Positions 15,345 through 23,900 of a stretch of DNA of 42,063 bases are shown one piece after another. This DNA is from Brevundimonas sp. 357. GTDB taxonomy: Bacteria; Pseudomonadota; Alphaproteobacteria; Caulobacterales; Caulobacteraceae. The DNA lies in the NCBI RefSeq assembly GCF_003938605.1, contig NZ_RHWX01000021.1:1-42063 (forward strand), in the 5' to 3' direction. The notes under the pieces were generated by a model. That model made no database searches. It was not told the DNA's origin and was given only the letters and a program-made list of their open reading frames with translations. The first letter of the stretch is position 1. Each line of letters opens with the position of its first letter. Position numbers and translations under genes: made by a program.

Positions 15345-17419
15345 CAGAACCGCGCCTTCAGGTCGAGACGGACGCTTCGGCCAGCCTCCGGATAACCATC
15401 CGTCAGCATGTAGGTCGCGTCGAAGAGATTTCTGGCGCCGAAGACCAGATCCACGGCGGGCGTGAGCGCGACCTCGGCCGTGAGATGGGTCAGGATGACG
15501 GAATCGGTTTCGTAATAGCCTTGCGGCGGAACCACGGCGTAGGTCCAAAGGCCGCTCCAGGCCTCCAGGCTCGGCGTGACGGCCAGTCGCTCCGCAGGCG
15601 TCCATCGCAGCCAGGCGAACCCCTTGTGGGACGGCGTTCCGGTTGGACGAAAGTCAGGCTCGCTCGGCGTTTCCAATTCCCGCCTGACGTAGGTGTAGTT
15701 TCCGCCTGCGCTGACCCTGGGCGATACCGCGACGCGAACCGAAGCCTCGACGCCGTAGAGACGTCCATCCCCAGCGTTACGCGTCTGCTTGGTGACGCCG
15801 AAGGGCGGCCCCAGATCCACAGGAACCTGGACCAGCATGTCCTTCAGGTCGCTGTAGAAGACGGCGCCCTCGATCTGAACCCGTTCCTCGATTTCGCGGC
15901 GGACGCCGAGCTCATAGTTGATCGCGCGTTCGCTTCGAACGGACGGATTGAGCACCGATGCGCCGAACCGCGAGCTGAATCGCTCGAACAGGGTCGGGAA
16001 CCGGCTCCGTGACGACACACCGGCGTGAAGCTTCAAGCCCGGCCCGGCGCGATAGATCACCATGGCCTGGGCGTTGGTCGCTGCGTCGTCGGTCAGGGGG
16101 TGATCCAGCATGACCCCCGCGTTGTAGTCCTGCGCCTTGCGCAAATCGCGGCTGTCACGCGAGACGCCTAGAACCAGATCCAGGGCGGGACCGAAGCTGC
16201 GGGTGTGCTCCAGCGCGATCGAAGCCGTCCGCTCAAGGGTCGTCTGACGCGGCTCGACCGAAAGCGAGGGCGCGAAACTGGTCTGCCATTCGACGTGCTC
16301 GTCCTCGCGCAGGAACATCGCGACGCGAAGGGTGTCGACGGGCGTCAGGGCGAGGGCGAGCCTTAGATCACCGCCGATCGCCTCATCCTCATAATAGGAC
16401 TGGAAGGCGCGACGCTGGGTCTGACTGGTCTGGCTGGCGTCGTCATAGGCGAACAGGGCGTTGTAGAAGGTGTTGCGATAGAGACGCCCCTCCAGCGTCG
16501 CCCGCTCCGTCACCTGAGTCCGCGTGATCAGGGCAAGGCTGTCCACGTTCCATTCGGGCCAGTTCCAGTAGCGGGTATTGGCGCCGTCGCCGACATGATA
16601 GGGCGCGTTCTTCGATCCTTCCTGACGCGTATAGGTCAAGGAGTATTCGTCGGTCTGGTTCGGCGTCAGTCCCGCCTTCAGATTGATGCGCCAGTCCACC
16701 GTATCCGAAAAATCGCGCCGCCCGCCGTCCTCCAGCGTCGTGGCCTCGAAGCCGCGCGGAAGGGACCAGTGGCCGCGCTCGGCGTAGACGCCGCTGATCT
16801 GGGCGTAGCCGCGCTGCGAGGCGCCTCCGACCCGGGCGGTCACGGCATGTCGGGCGGCCTGCAGCCGATTGTCGAATTCCACGCCGACGCCGACCTCTCC
16901 CTCGAAGGCCTGGGTCGGTCGGCGCGTCACCAGATTGATCGCCCCGCCCATCGCGCCCGGTCCGTCCAGCACCGAGACATAGCCCTTGGCGACCTGCACC
17001 TGCGACAGGTCCGCGGTCAGGAAACGGGCCAGGTCGACACGATTGTCGGCCGGCAGGAATACCCTGACCCCGTCGATCGAGAGGGTCGTCTGAAACCGAT
17101 CAAAGCCCCGGATCGAGGCGTAGCGCTCATTGCGTGATCCGCCCGTCGAAACGGCGCTGATCCCAGGCAGGAGGTCAAGCGCCTGATCCACGCTGGTCCG
17201 GCCGAAACGCTCGATGTCGTCGGCTCGGATCACGGCGCCGCCGGCCGGACGCCCCATCCGATCCCGAGCTGTGACGACCACTTCTCCCAGTCTATAGGCC
17301 TCGCCCAGATTTTCACCCGGACAACCGCCAAACTCCTCGCCTTGTGACTGGACCCTGGCGTGAGCCACGCCGCCGGATAGAAGGGCGACAGCGGTGGTGG
17401 CGAGCAGGAGACGTTTCAT
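15344..17419 (-). CDS. TonB-dependent outer-membrane receptor, probably for molybdate
   Basis: This 691-residue protein has a signal peptide (MKRLLLATTAVALLSGGVAHA), a plug domain (VVVTARDRMG...LLPGISAVS...IRGFD...LSIDGVRV...GAMGGAINLVTRRP) and a beta-barrel ending in the aromatic LDLKARF terminus needed for outer-membrane assembly. It should import a scarce ligand using TonB energy. It leads an operon with modE, modA, modB and modC, and its promoter carries an FNR box plus a ModE-like operator, so molybdate or a molybdophore is the most reasonable ligand. That is inference from context, because TonB receptors are not specific by sequence at this level. Confidence 0.9.
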   Translation of the reverse strand: MKRLLLATTAVALLSGGVAHARVQSQGEEFGGCPGENLGEAYRLGEVVVTARDRMGRPAGGAVIRADDIERFGRTSVDQALDLLPGISAVSTGGSRNERYASIRGFDRFQTTLSIDGVRVFLPADNRVDLARFLTADLSQVQVAKGYVSVLDGPGAMGGAINLVTRRPTQAFEGEVGVGVEFDNRLQAARHAVTARVGGASQRGYAQISGVYAERGHWSLPRGFEATTLEDGGRRDFSDTVDWRINLKAGLTPNQTDEYSLTYTRQEGSKNAPYHVGDGANTRYWNWPEWNVDSLALITRTQVTERATLEGRLYRNTFYNALFAYDDASQTSQTQRRAFQSYYEDEAIGGDLRLALALTPVDTLRVAMFLREDEHVEWQTSFAPSLSVEPRQTTLERTASIALEHTRSFGPALDLVLGVSRDSRDLRKAQDYNAGVMLDHPLTDDAATNAQAMVIYRAGPGLKLHAGVSSRSRFPTLFERFSSRFGASVLNPSVRSERAINYELGVRREIEERVQIEGAVFYSDLKDMLVQVPVDLGPPFGVTKQTRNAGDGRLYGVEASVRVAVSPRVSAGGNYTYVRRELETPSEPDFRPTGTPSHKGFAWLRWTPAERLAVTPSLEAWSGLWTYAVVPPQGYYETDSVILTHLTAEVALTPAVDLVFGARNLFDATYMLTDGYPEAGRSVRLDLKARF

Positions 17420-17429
17420 GAAGACGATC

Positions 17430-17457
17430 CGTTATGAAGTCCCGCTTCATATAATCG
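17430..17457 (-). promoter_or_regulatory. ModE-type operator (Mo-box) in the TonB-mod promoter
   Basis: An inverted repeat CGTTATGAAG (17430-17439), 5-base spacer, CTTCATATAATCG (17445-17457) resembles the Mo-box pattern CGTTATAT...ATATAACG. It covers the -10 element predicted from the FNR box (TATATG on the minus strand, 17453-17448) and the predicted start near 17441. Molybdate-loaded ModE bound here would block transcription. Confidence 0.6.
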
Positions 17458-17475
17458 CCGCCCAAGGCTCCCTGT

Positions 17476-17489
17476 TTGACGCTGATCAA
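17476..17489 (-). promoter_or_regulatory. FNR/FixK box for the TonB-mod operon
   Basis: TTGACGCTGATCAA matches TTGAT-N4-ATCAA in 9 of 10 defined bases. The centre is 63 bases from the TonB receptor ATG. A start 41.5 bases downstream (17441) has a good -10, TATATG. The same box is about 103 bases upstream of fixL on the other strand and could influence it too. Confidence 0.8.
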
Positions 17490-17585
17490 ACGGCGCATTG
17501 ATGATTGTCCGTTCCATCGCATGGTCTTGCGGTGCGGAATCCGCCAGACTGATCGTCCCTCGGCGCCGACGGCGCGACGGTCGAC

Positions 17586-19097
17586 ATGATGAAGCACCCC
17601 CTCGCACCCTCTGCCGCTCCGTCGTCAGGCAGAGCTTCGCGACGATACGTCATGGGCTTCCTCGTGTCCGTGGCGGGCGTCGCGGCGGCCTACGCCGCCC
17701 GAACGGCGATGGAACCGGAACTGGGCGATCGCATCGCCTTCCTGTTCTTCGTGCCTGTGGTGGCGGCCGCGGCGGCCGTCGGCGGGGTCGGTCCCGGCCT
17801 GCTGGCTACGCTTCTAGGCGTGGGCGGCGGTCTGCTTGTCACCTGGCAGGGAGGGGAACAGACCGAAGGCGACTTCCTGGCCGCCGTGGTCTTTCTTGTC
17901 CTGGGCGGGCTCATCAGTTTCGGCGGCGAGCTACTGCATCGCATGCGCGCGCAGGCTACGGCGGTGAACGCCCACCTGCGGGCGCGCGAGGCTCATCTGC
18001 AGTCCATTCTCGACACGGTCCCCGACGCTATGGTGGTCATTACCGAGAACGGGATCATAAGATCCTTCAGCCCCACAGCGGAACGCATGTTCGGTTGGTC
18101 TCTCGAGGAGGTCGTGGGCGAAAACGTCAAGCGACTCATGCCCGAACCCTACAAGGCGGCCCACGACAGCTATCTCGAACGCTACATGCGAACGGGCGAG
18201 AAGCGCATCATAGGCTTGGGCCGCGTCGTGGTGGGACAACGCAAGGACGGATCGACCTTTCCGATGGAGCTCGCAGTCGGCGAAATGCGTTCGGGAGATC
18301 AGCGCTTCTTCACAGGGTTCATCCGCGACTTGACGGAGCGCCAAGCAACAGAAGCGCGACTTCAAGATCTTCAGACCGAGCTGATACATATCGGGCGGCT
18401 GACCGCCATGGGGGAGATGGCCTCGGCCCTGGCCCACGAACTCAATCAGCCCTTGAGCGCCCTGACCAACTATCTGAACGGCTCAATCCGCCTGCTAGAC
18501 AAGCCGGACCTGCCGCGCGACCGCTTGGATGATGCGCTCGGCAAGGCGCGAGATCAGGCGCTCCGCGCTGGAGAGATCATTCGCCGCCTACGTGATTTCG
18601 TGGCGCGCGGCGAGGTCGAGCGACAGGTCGAAAGCCTCCCCAAGCTGATCGAGGAGGCCGGAGCCCTCGCTCTCGTCGGCGCCAAGGAACACGGTGTCCA
18701 CGTGGACTTCGTCTTCGATCCGGGGGTGGACCTCGTCCTGGCCGACCGTGTCCAGATCCAGCAGGTAATTCTCAACCTGATCCGGAACGCCATGGAGGCG
18801 ATGGAGGACCAGCCGGTTCGGCATCTGACCATCTCGCTTCAAAGGGAGCAGGGAGAGGCGCGCGTGACGGTTTCGGACACCGGCTCAGGCCTGGACCCCT
18901 TCATGTCGGGAGTGCTGTTCCAGCCCTTCATGACGACCAAGCGTAGCGGAATGGGCATCGGCCTTTCGATCTGCCGCACCATCATCGAGGCGCACGGCGG
19001 GCGAATCTGGGCAGAACCCAACCCGCGCGGCGGCACCCGGTTCGCCTTTACCCTGAAAGCGGCCGACCAGGAGAGGTTGAATGACGACGACGCCTGA
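17586..19097 (+). CDS. fixL: Oxygen-sensing histidine kinase FixL
   Basis: This 503-residue membrane-bound kinase has about four hydrophobic segments (residues 22-115), a heme-PAS domain (about 130-250) and a HisKA/HATPase core. The proximal heme ligand is H193 in [13 protein letters not shown]. The distal arginine of FixL is R213 ([10 protein letters not shown]), so true heme O2 sensing is expected. The phosphorylated histidine is H284 in [15 protein letters not shown]1 and G2 boxes are seen in [19 protein letters not shown] and [11 protein letters not shown]. It phosphorylates FixJ when oxygen falls. The start is taken at the first of two adjacent ATGs; no Shine-Dalgarno is obvious. It overlaps fixJ by 17 bases. 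Confidence 0.93.
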   Translation: MMKHPLAPSAAPSSGRASRRYVMGFLVSVAGVAAAYAARTAMEPELGDRIAFLFFVPVVAAAAAVGGVGPGLLATLLGVGGGLLVTWQGGEQTEGDFLAAVVFLVLGGLISFGGELLHRMRAQATAVNAHLRAREAHLQSILDTVPDAMVVITENGIIRSFSPTAERMFGWSLEEVVGENVKRLMPEPYKAAHDSYLERYMRTGEKRIIGLGRVVVGQRKDGSTFPMELAVGEMRSGDQRFFTGFIRDLTERQATEARLQDLQTELIHIGRLTAMGEMASALAHELNQPLSALTNYLNGSIRLLDKPDLPRDRLDDALGKARDQALRAGEIIRRLRDFVARGEVERQVESLPKLIEEAGALALVGAKEHGVHVDFVFDPGVDLVLADRVQIQQVILNLIRNAMEAMEDQPVRHLTISLQREQGEARVTVSDTGSGLDPFMSGVLFQPFMTTKRSGMGIGLSICRTIIEAHGGRIWAEPNPRGGTRFAFTLKAADQERLNDDDA

Positions 19098-19692
19098 CGC
19101 CATGGTGCATGTGGTCGATGACGACTCCGCACTGCGAGACTCTCTCGCGTTCATGCTGGAGACGAACGACATCGCCACCCGTCTCTACGCCGGCGGCGGA
19201 GATTTGCTGGACGCAGCATCGAAGACGACGCTGGAGGGATGCGTACTGACCGATGTCCGCATGCCGGACATGAACGGTATAGAACTAGTCCGTCAGCTTC
19301 GTGCTCAGGGCGTGACGCTGCCGGTCGTGGTCATGACCGGGCACGCCGACGTGCCGCTCGCCATCGAGGCTATCCGCGCCGGCGTGCAGGATTTTATCGA
19401 GAAGCCCTTCACGGACGAATTGCTGCTGGACGCCCTGGGCCGAGCCCTCGACGGCTCCACGCCCGCCTCAGCGGCGGACCGGCTCGTTCTCGAAAGACTG
19501 GAGACCCTGTCAGCGCGTGAGAAACAGGTGCTGGACGGCCTGGTCGCCGGCCATGCGAACAAGGTCATTGCGTATGATCTGGGCATCAGTCCGCGAACGG
19601 TCGAGGTCTATCGCGCCAATGTCATGACCAAGATGCAGGTCAGAAGCCTTTCAGAGCTCGTTCGCGTGACGGTCCTGAGCCACGGAATCTGA
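19081..19692 (+). CDS. fixJ: Response regulator FixJ
   Basis: This 203-residue protein has a receiver domain with acidic pocket VDDD (residues 12-15), phosphoacceptor D58 ([11 protein letters not shown]), MTGHAD, and K in EKPF. A LuxR/GerE-type HTH follows ([40 protein letters not shown] cut across about 145-185). Phosphorylated FixJ activates fixK-type genes; the likely local target is the regulator gene at 11297. It is translationally coupled to fixL by a 17-base overlap, with AGGAGA upstream of its ATG inside fixL. Confidence 0.94.
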   Translation: MTTTPDAMVHVVDDDSALRDSLAFMLETNDIATRLYAGGGDLLDAASKTTLEGCVLTDVRMPDMNGIELVRQLRAQGVTLPVVVMTGHADVPLAIEAIRAGVQDFIEKPFTDELLLDALGRALDGSTPASAADRLVLERLETLSAREKQVLDGLVAGHANKVIAYDLGISPRTVEVYRANVMTKMQVRSLSELVRVTVLSHGI

Positions 19693-19730
19693 AACGACGC
19701 CTTTCGCCTCAGGCCCGGAAAGCAGTTTCT

Positions 19731-20159
19731 TCAGGCGCGCAGGCTTTCCAGGACTTCGTCTTCTTGCTGAATCCTGGTCAGAAGCGATTGGTGAAGACGG
19801 CCGCATAGGACATAGAGCCGTTCCCATTCCGCACAGGCTCCTTGCGGCGCGGTGAGACGTCGAGTCGCCTTCTGAACCGCCTGCAAGCCCTCGCCAAGCG
19901 CCTGATGATCCGCCGTCAGCACCGGCACGACACTCCCTTCCTGAGCGGCGAACCATCTCGCTTCACGGCCCATGTGATCCTCAAACAGGTCGAGAAGATC
20001 CGCCAGTATGTCGCCGAGGCCATGTGGCCAGGCTTCGTGGCAAGCCAGGCTAGGTTCGAGCCGGTCGGCCAGCCCCACCGCGTCGGTCAGCACACGTCGC
20101 ATCTCGCCCGTCATCGCCTCTCGGCGGACGTGGATGCTTGGCTTCCCAAGGGTCGGCAT
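19731..20159 (-). CDS. Hemerythrin-like protein (HHE domain) 1
   Basis: This 142-residue all-helical protein has a hemerythrin-type spacing of ligands: HEAWPH, FEDHMGREARWF, ADHQALGEGL and LHQSLLTRIQQEDEVL. A di-iron site able to bind O2 or NO, or to act in Fe-S repair, is likely. A strong CAGGAGG ribosome site precedes the ATG at 20159. It lies 66 bases after mobA, the last recognised gene of the nar operon, and is convergent with fixJ. Its role in O2/NO handling is inference. Confidence 0.75.
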   Translation of the reverse strand: MPTLGKPSIHVRREAMTGEMRRVLTDAVGLADRLEPSLACHEAWPHGLGDILADLLDLFEDHMGREARWFAAQEGSVVPVLTADHQALGEGLQAVQKATRRLTAPQGACAEWERLYVLCGRLHQSLLTRIQQEDEVLESLRA

Positions 20160-20225
20160 GACGCTCTACCTCCTGCCCCGCAACCATGCGCTTCGGTCGG
20201 TGCGTCTCTTTTGCGCTCTGGCAAA

Positions 20226-20828
20226 TCAGCAGGAAGAAATTTCCTTCAGCCGCGCCTGCGCCAGCAACAGGTCTTGCGGCGTATTGATATTGGCGAATGC
20301 GTCCGCCGCCTGAGCCGGCCATTCGACAATCGTGGCCGCTGCTCGCGCGGCGACGCCGCGAAGAGAACCCCTCCCCGCCGCAGCCTCGGACCGGACCGCG
20401 GCCAGGCTTTCCACACGCCAGAGGGCGCAGGCGGGATGCAGCCGCCCCGGAGTCGCGGCCAGGGCCGCGCCCGCATCCGGCCGCAGTTCTTCCTCCAGGC
20501 GTCGCGCCAGGTCGTTCGGCAGGAAAGGCGTGTCGCAGGCTGCGACCAGAACGCGATCCCGCCCCAGCGACAGGGCCCACTCCAGCGCCGCCGCCAATCC
20601 GGCCAACGGCCCCTCCAGGGCTGGGTCGTCTTGGATCAGGCGCACGTCCGGTTCAGGGTTCGGCCATTGGCCCTCGCTGCGCAACGCGACGGCGACGGGA
20701 TCGCCCCATTTCCGCGCCTGATCCACCGCGTGGGCGATCAAGGGACGTCCCGCCAGAAGCCGCTCCGGCTTTCGCCCGCCCATGCGTCGGCCCTCCCCTC
20801 CCGCCAGGATGACGACCGGCGTCATCAC
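20226..20828 (-). CDS. mobA: Molybdenum cofactor guanylyltransferase
   Basis: This 200-residue enzyme attaches GMP to molybdopterin, making the bis-MGD cofactor used by NarG. It starts with the nucleotide-binding motif VILAGGEGRRMGGRKPERLL (K in the position contacting GTP), and has AACDTPFLP (the metal-binding D of the MobA CDxPF motif) and HPACALW. The start (ATGATGA) overlaps the stop of the carbonic anhydrase gene. Its presence in the nar operon couples cofactor maturation to nitrate reductase expression. Confidence 0.92.
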   Translation of the reverse strand: MMTPVVILAGGEGRRMGGRKPERLLAGRPLIAHAVDQARKWGDPVAVALRSEGQWPNPEPDVRLIQDDPALEGPLAGLAAALEWALSLGRDRVLVAACDTPFLPNDLARRLEEELRPDAGAALAATPGRLHPACALWRVESLAAVRSEAAAGRGSLRGVAARAAATIVEWPAQAADAFANINTPQDLLLAQARLKEISSC

Positions 20829-21442
20829 GGCGTTCGGCGGGGCGCGCGAGACGGCGCCGAGACGCTGACCTCAAGATCGCGCAGAAGCCCGTCCTGAATG
20901 GAATAGACCCAGCCGTGAACCGTCAGCGACTGACCCTTGCGCCAGGCGTCGCGCACGAAAGGATTGGCCGCGACCGCCTCGACCTGGGCCACGACATTGC
21001 ACTCGCAAAGACGGTTGGCCCTCATCTCCGGATCTTCAATCAGGCGCAACTCGCCCGCCCGTTCGTGGGCCAGCCGCCGCACAGGTTGAAGCCAATGGTC
21101 GATCAAGCCCTGGCGGCGCCGCGTCAGGGCCGCGCGCACTCCGCCGCAGCCGTAATGGCCGCAAACGATGATATGGCGAACCTTCAGCACTTCGACGGCG
21201 TACTGCAGCACCGACAGGAAGTTGATGTCCTGCGGCGAGGCCAGATTGGCGATGTTGCGATGCACGAACAGTTCGCCGGGATCCAGTCCCACAATCTCGT
21301 TCGCGGGCACACGGCTGTCCGAACAGCCGACCCAGAGATACTCAGGCTCCTGCTGGCGTGCCAGTCGACGGAAGTAGTCGGCGTCCATGCGGGTCTTCGT
21401 CGCCGCCCACCGTAGATTCGCGTCCAGAAGGTTGTCGATCAT
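20825..21442 (-). CDS. Beta-class carbonic anhydrase
   Basis: This 205-residue zinc enzyme interconverts CO2 and bicarbonate. Metal and catalytic residues are C40, D42 and R44 in GCSDSRVP, and H96 and C99 in CGHYGCGG; HRNIAN is also typical. Length and motifs match CynT/Can enzymes. It lies 15 bases behind the hemerythrin gene and overlaps mobA, so it is part of the long nar transcript. It may hydrate respiratory CO2 or keep bicarbonate available under anoxia; the reason for the link to nitrate respiration is not established here. Confidence 0.93.
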   Translation of the reverse strand: MIDNLLDANLRWAATKTRMDADYFRRLARQQEPEYLWVGCSDSRVPANEIVGLDPGELFVHRNIANLASPQDINFLSVLQYAVEVLKVRHIIVCGHYGCGGVRAALTRRRQGLIDHWLQPVRRLAHERAGELRLIEDPEMRANRLCECNVVAQVEAVAANPFVRDAWRKGQSLTVHGWVYSIQDGLLRDLEVSVSAPSRAPRRTP

Positions 21443-21457
21443 GAGGTTTTTTCCATT

Positions 21458-22015
21458 TCAGCCACGCCCGCGCCGCGCGGCCAGACGTCGCGACAGACCG
21501 GACAGGTCGCGCGGCGTCAGCCTCAGACGGGCGATCGGCAGCACGACCGCATTCTCTAGGGCGATGTGTCGCCTTTCCCTCTGGGTGAAGTTGCCCATGG
21601 ACCGCACCAAATCAGGCGTCATCGGTCGGTCCTCGGACGCCCTGAGCACTTCCTCCAGACGATCGGCGAGTCGGGCCGCGCTCGCAGCTTCAGCATGGTG
21701 ATCGCTGGAAAGCATGCCGAGGACTCCATGGATGTCATCCTCGGGCGGGCAACGTCGCCGCAATAGGGGAAAGAGGTCTTCCTCCTCGTCCAGCACATGC
21801 AAGGGCAGATCATGTCTGAGATAGTCAATGATCACAGCCAGCAGCCTCGACGGCCGTTCGGGCATGACGGCCGCCGCGTCGATCGTTCGGCAAAGCTGGC
21901 GCTGCCGATAGTGTTCGGCGAACAGCCAGTCGAGCGGCGAGGCGATCAGTTCCATGGGCATGGGCTCGATCGGCACGCCCTGCGTCATACCCGGCGAACT
22001 GGCTTTCGGCGTCAT
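21458..22015 (-). CDS. Hemerythrin-like protein (HHE domain) 2
   Basis: This 185-residue protein has repeated hemerythrin ligands: LFAEHYRQRQLC, DYLRHDLPLHVLDEEEDLFPLL, LSSDHHAEA and ERRHIALENAVVLP. The HxxxE-type motifs (HVLDEEE, HIALE) are as in RIC/YtfE-like di-iron proteins. It follows the parvulin gene by 13 bases. Starts at 21988 or 21961 are possible; 22015 has a weak AGGA upstream. Likely NO/O2 binding or Fe-S repair around NarG/NarH. Confidence 0.8.
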   Translation of the reverse strand: MTPKASSPGMTQGVPIEPMPMELIASPLDWLFAEHYRQRQLCRTIDAAAVMPERPSRLLAVIIDYLRHDLPLHVLDEEEDLFPLLRRRCPPEDDIHGVLGMLSSDHHAEAASAARLADRLEEVLRASEDRPMTPDLVRSMGNFTQRERRHIALENAVVLPIARLRLTPRDLSGLSRRLAARRGRG

Positions 22016-22028
22016 GACGCAGGCCGTC

Positions 22029-23141
22029 CTAGCGTCGCCGCTTCAGCAGGGTGAAGGTGCGGGCCGCCGGTTGCAGTTTTTGCCGCAGCACGGCGCAGGC
22101 GCAGGCGAGCGCGGGATCATCGGCGTCCTTCGCCGCCGACAGCAACCGCGTCCACTCCTCGTCGTCGGCCGCCGAGAGGTGATCGCGCAGCAGGCTCTGG
22201 ACCCAGGCTCCCGGATCCTCGCCCGAGGCCTCGCAGGCGGCGTAGGCGAGGTCGGCCAAGTCCGGGTCCGACGCCGCAAGCCAAGTGCGGAAACGTTCAC
22301 TGTCCACGCCAAGCAAGACGCCAAGCGACAGCGGCCCTTCGCTCACCTGGCCTGTCGTCGTCAGGCTGATCGCTACCCCTTCTTCCCGCGCCGCTTCCCC
22401 CAAGGCCGCCACATAGCGCGCAGCCCCGGCGCGCCAAGCTCTTTCCTGCAAGGCGCGTTCGATCCAAGGTCGCACATGTTCGAAAGGAAGACGCGCGCCT
22501 TCGACCCGGCGATCAACCTTCAGCACATGCCAACCGAACCGCGACCTCACCGGCGCCTCGCTGATCTCGCCCGGCTCCAGCCTGTCGAGCGCCTGCTCCA
22601 CCTCGGGCGCAAGATCGCCCTCGACCAACTGCCCCAGAGCGCCGCCCGATTTGCTGGACGGACAGTCCGAAACGCGACCGGACAGTTCAGCGAAGGCCTG
22701 GGGCCGCGCGCGCGCCAGCGTCAGATGCGCCTCGGCGGTCAGACGCGCCGCTTCCCAGAGCGCCTCGTCCTCGCCTGTCACCGCCACAAGAATATGAGAG
22801 GCCTCGGTCATAGCGGAGGAGCGAAAGTCATCCGGCCGCGCATCATAAACCCTTCGGCATTCGGCCTCCGAGGGCGGATCCGCCCTCACCTCCTGCTCGA
22901 GAAGGACGCGAATCCTGGCCTCATCGACCGTCTCTTCACGTCCTTCGTCGTCAAAGAGGGGCGTCGCCTCTATCTCAAGCTCCGAGGCGCGGTTCAGCAA
23001 CAGCGCCCGAATGGCCAGGGCGTGGGCCGCCAGCTTGCGAGCCTGTTCGATGCTGGGCGCCGGATGGTTCGAAATTTCCTGGGCGATCAGAGCCTCGGGC
23101 ACCTCCACGCCGCCGATGACGATTGCGGCTTCGCGGCTCAT
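22029..23141 (-). CDS. Parvulin-type peptidyl-prolyl isomerase of the nar operon
   Basis: This 370-residue protein has no signal peptide, so it should be cytoplasmic. The N-terminal helical part (1-105) precedes a PpiC rotamase domain (about 110-220: ASHILVAV, FAELSGRVSDCPSSKSGGALGQL, PEVEQALDRLEPGEISEAPVRSRFGWHVLKV). A further 150 residues end in a helical domain I do not recognise (DLADLAYAACEASGEDPGAW...ACACAVLRQKL). Parvulins next to narI occur in several proteobacteria and are thought to help fold NarG/NarH, alongside NarJ. The gene overlaps narI by four bases. Confidence 0.85.
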   Translation of the reverse strand: MSREAAIVIGGVEVPEALIAQEISNHPAPSIEQARKLAAHALAIRALLLNRASELEIEATPLFDDEGREETVDEARIRVLLEQEVRADPPSEAECRRVYDARPDDFRSSAMTEASHILVAVTGEDEALWEAARLTAEAHLTLARARPQAFAELSGRVSDCPSSKSGGALGQLVEGDLAPEVEQALDRLEPGEISEAPVRSRFGWHVLKVDRRVEGARLPFEHVRPWIERALQERAWRAGAARYVAALGEAAREEGVAISLTTTGQVSEGPLSLGVLLGVDSERFRTWLAASDPDLADLAYAACEASGEDPGAWVQSLLRDHLSAADDEEWTRLLSAAKDADDPALACACAVLRQKLQPAARTFTLLKRRR

Positions 23142-23887
23142 CGTCCATCTCCCTTGCGACCGCGAATCGAAGCGGGCGCCGAAGCGATGCGGCTGACCGG
23201 CATCTGGCGACGACTACGGACCAGTTGCCAGCCCCGGCGATTGAGATACCACACCGGCGCAGACAACATGTGGACCAGGCGGGTGAAGGGGAAGACCAGG
23301 AAGATGGTCAATCCTAAGACGATATGCGCCTTGAACAACCAGTGAACGTCCGCGATGTAGTCGGCCGTCCCTGCCCGGAAGGTGAAGACGCCCTGGGCCC
23401 AGTTCATGAACTTCACCATCTCCTCGCCGTCCATGTGGCGGGCCGAGATGAAGATGGTCGACAGGCCCAGACACAGCTGGATCAGGAGGATGATCAGGAT
23501 CGCCGTGTCTCCAAAGCTGGAGGTCCGGCGGATGCGAGGGTCGAACAGCCGTCGGTGAAGCAGCAGCAGACCCCCGATCAGCATCATGACGCCAGCGACG
23601 CCGCCCGCAACCATGGCGAGCAACTGCTTCGCGGAATGGGCCACGCCGAGGGCGTCCCAGACGGCCACCGGCGTCAGGAGGCCGACCAGGTGCCCGCCGA
23701 AGATCATCAGGACGCCGAGGTGGAACAGGATGGATCCCGCGACCAGTTGCCGGCGGCGCAGCAACTGCGAGGAGCCGGTGCGCCAGGTGTAGGGTTCGCG
23801 GTCAAAGCGAATGACCGACCCGATCGCAAGGACCGCGAGAGCGATATAGGGATAAACGCCGAAGAAAAACTGGTTCATCACATTCAT
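23138..23887 (-). CDS. narI: Respiratory nitrate reductase gamma subunit (cytochrome b)
   Basis: This 249-residue membrane subunit has five hydrophobic segments. It oxidises ubiquinol and passes electrons through two b hemes. Heme ligand histidines are in LFHLGVLMIFGGHLVG (first pair) and in DVHWLFKAHIVLGL plus FTRLVHMLSAP (second group). Start 23887 gives MNVMNQFFFGVYPYIAL; it is 13 bases after narJ. Length is somewhat above E. coli NarI (225). Confidence 0.95.
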   Translation of the reverse strand: MNVMNQFFFGVYPYIALAVLAIGSVIRFDREPYTWRTGSSQLLRRRQLVAGSILFHLGVLMIFGGHLVGLLTPVAVWDALGVAHSAKQLLAMVAGGVAGVMMLIGGLLLLHRRLFDPRIRRTSSFGDTAILIILLIQLCLGLSTIFISARHMDGEEMVKFMNWAQGVFTFRAGTADYIADVHWLFKAHIVLGLTIFLVFPFTRLVHMLSAPVWYLNRRGWQLVRSRRQMPVSRIASAPASIRGRKGDGR

Positions 23888-23900
23888 GACGTGGCCTCCT

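Noticed and set aside
15345..15605. N-terminal extension of ModE to 15605
   Set aside because: The extension overlaps the TonB receptor's C-terminal barrel strands; ModE homologues begin close to the ATG at 15344.
20226..20250. GGAAGAAATTTCC palindrome near the mobA 3' end as a terminator
   Set aside because: The stem is short and AT-rich, and it lies within the last codons of mobA. It is not convincing as a hairpin terminator.
21954..23345. 463-codon plus-strand open frame opposite the parvulin and hemerythrin genes
   Set aside because: No domain was recognised. It crosses several real gene boundaries on the minus strand and has no plausible ribosome site.
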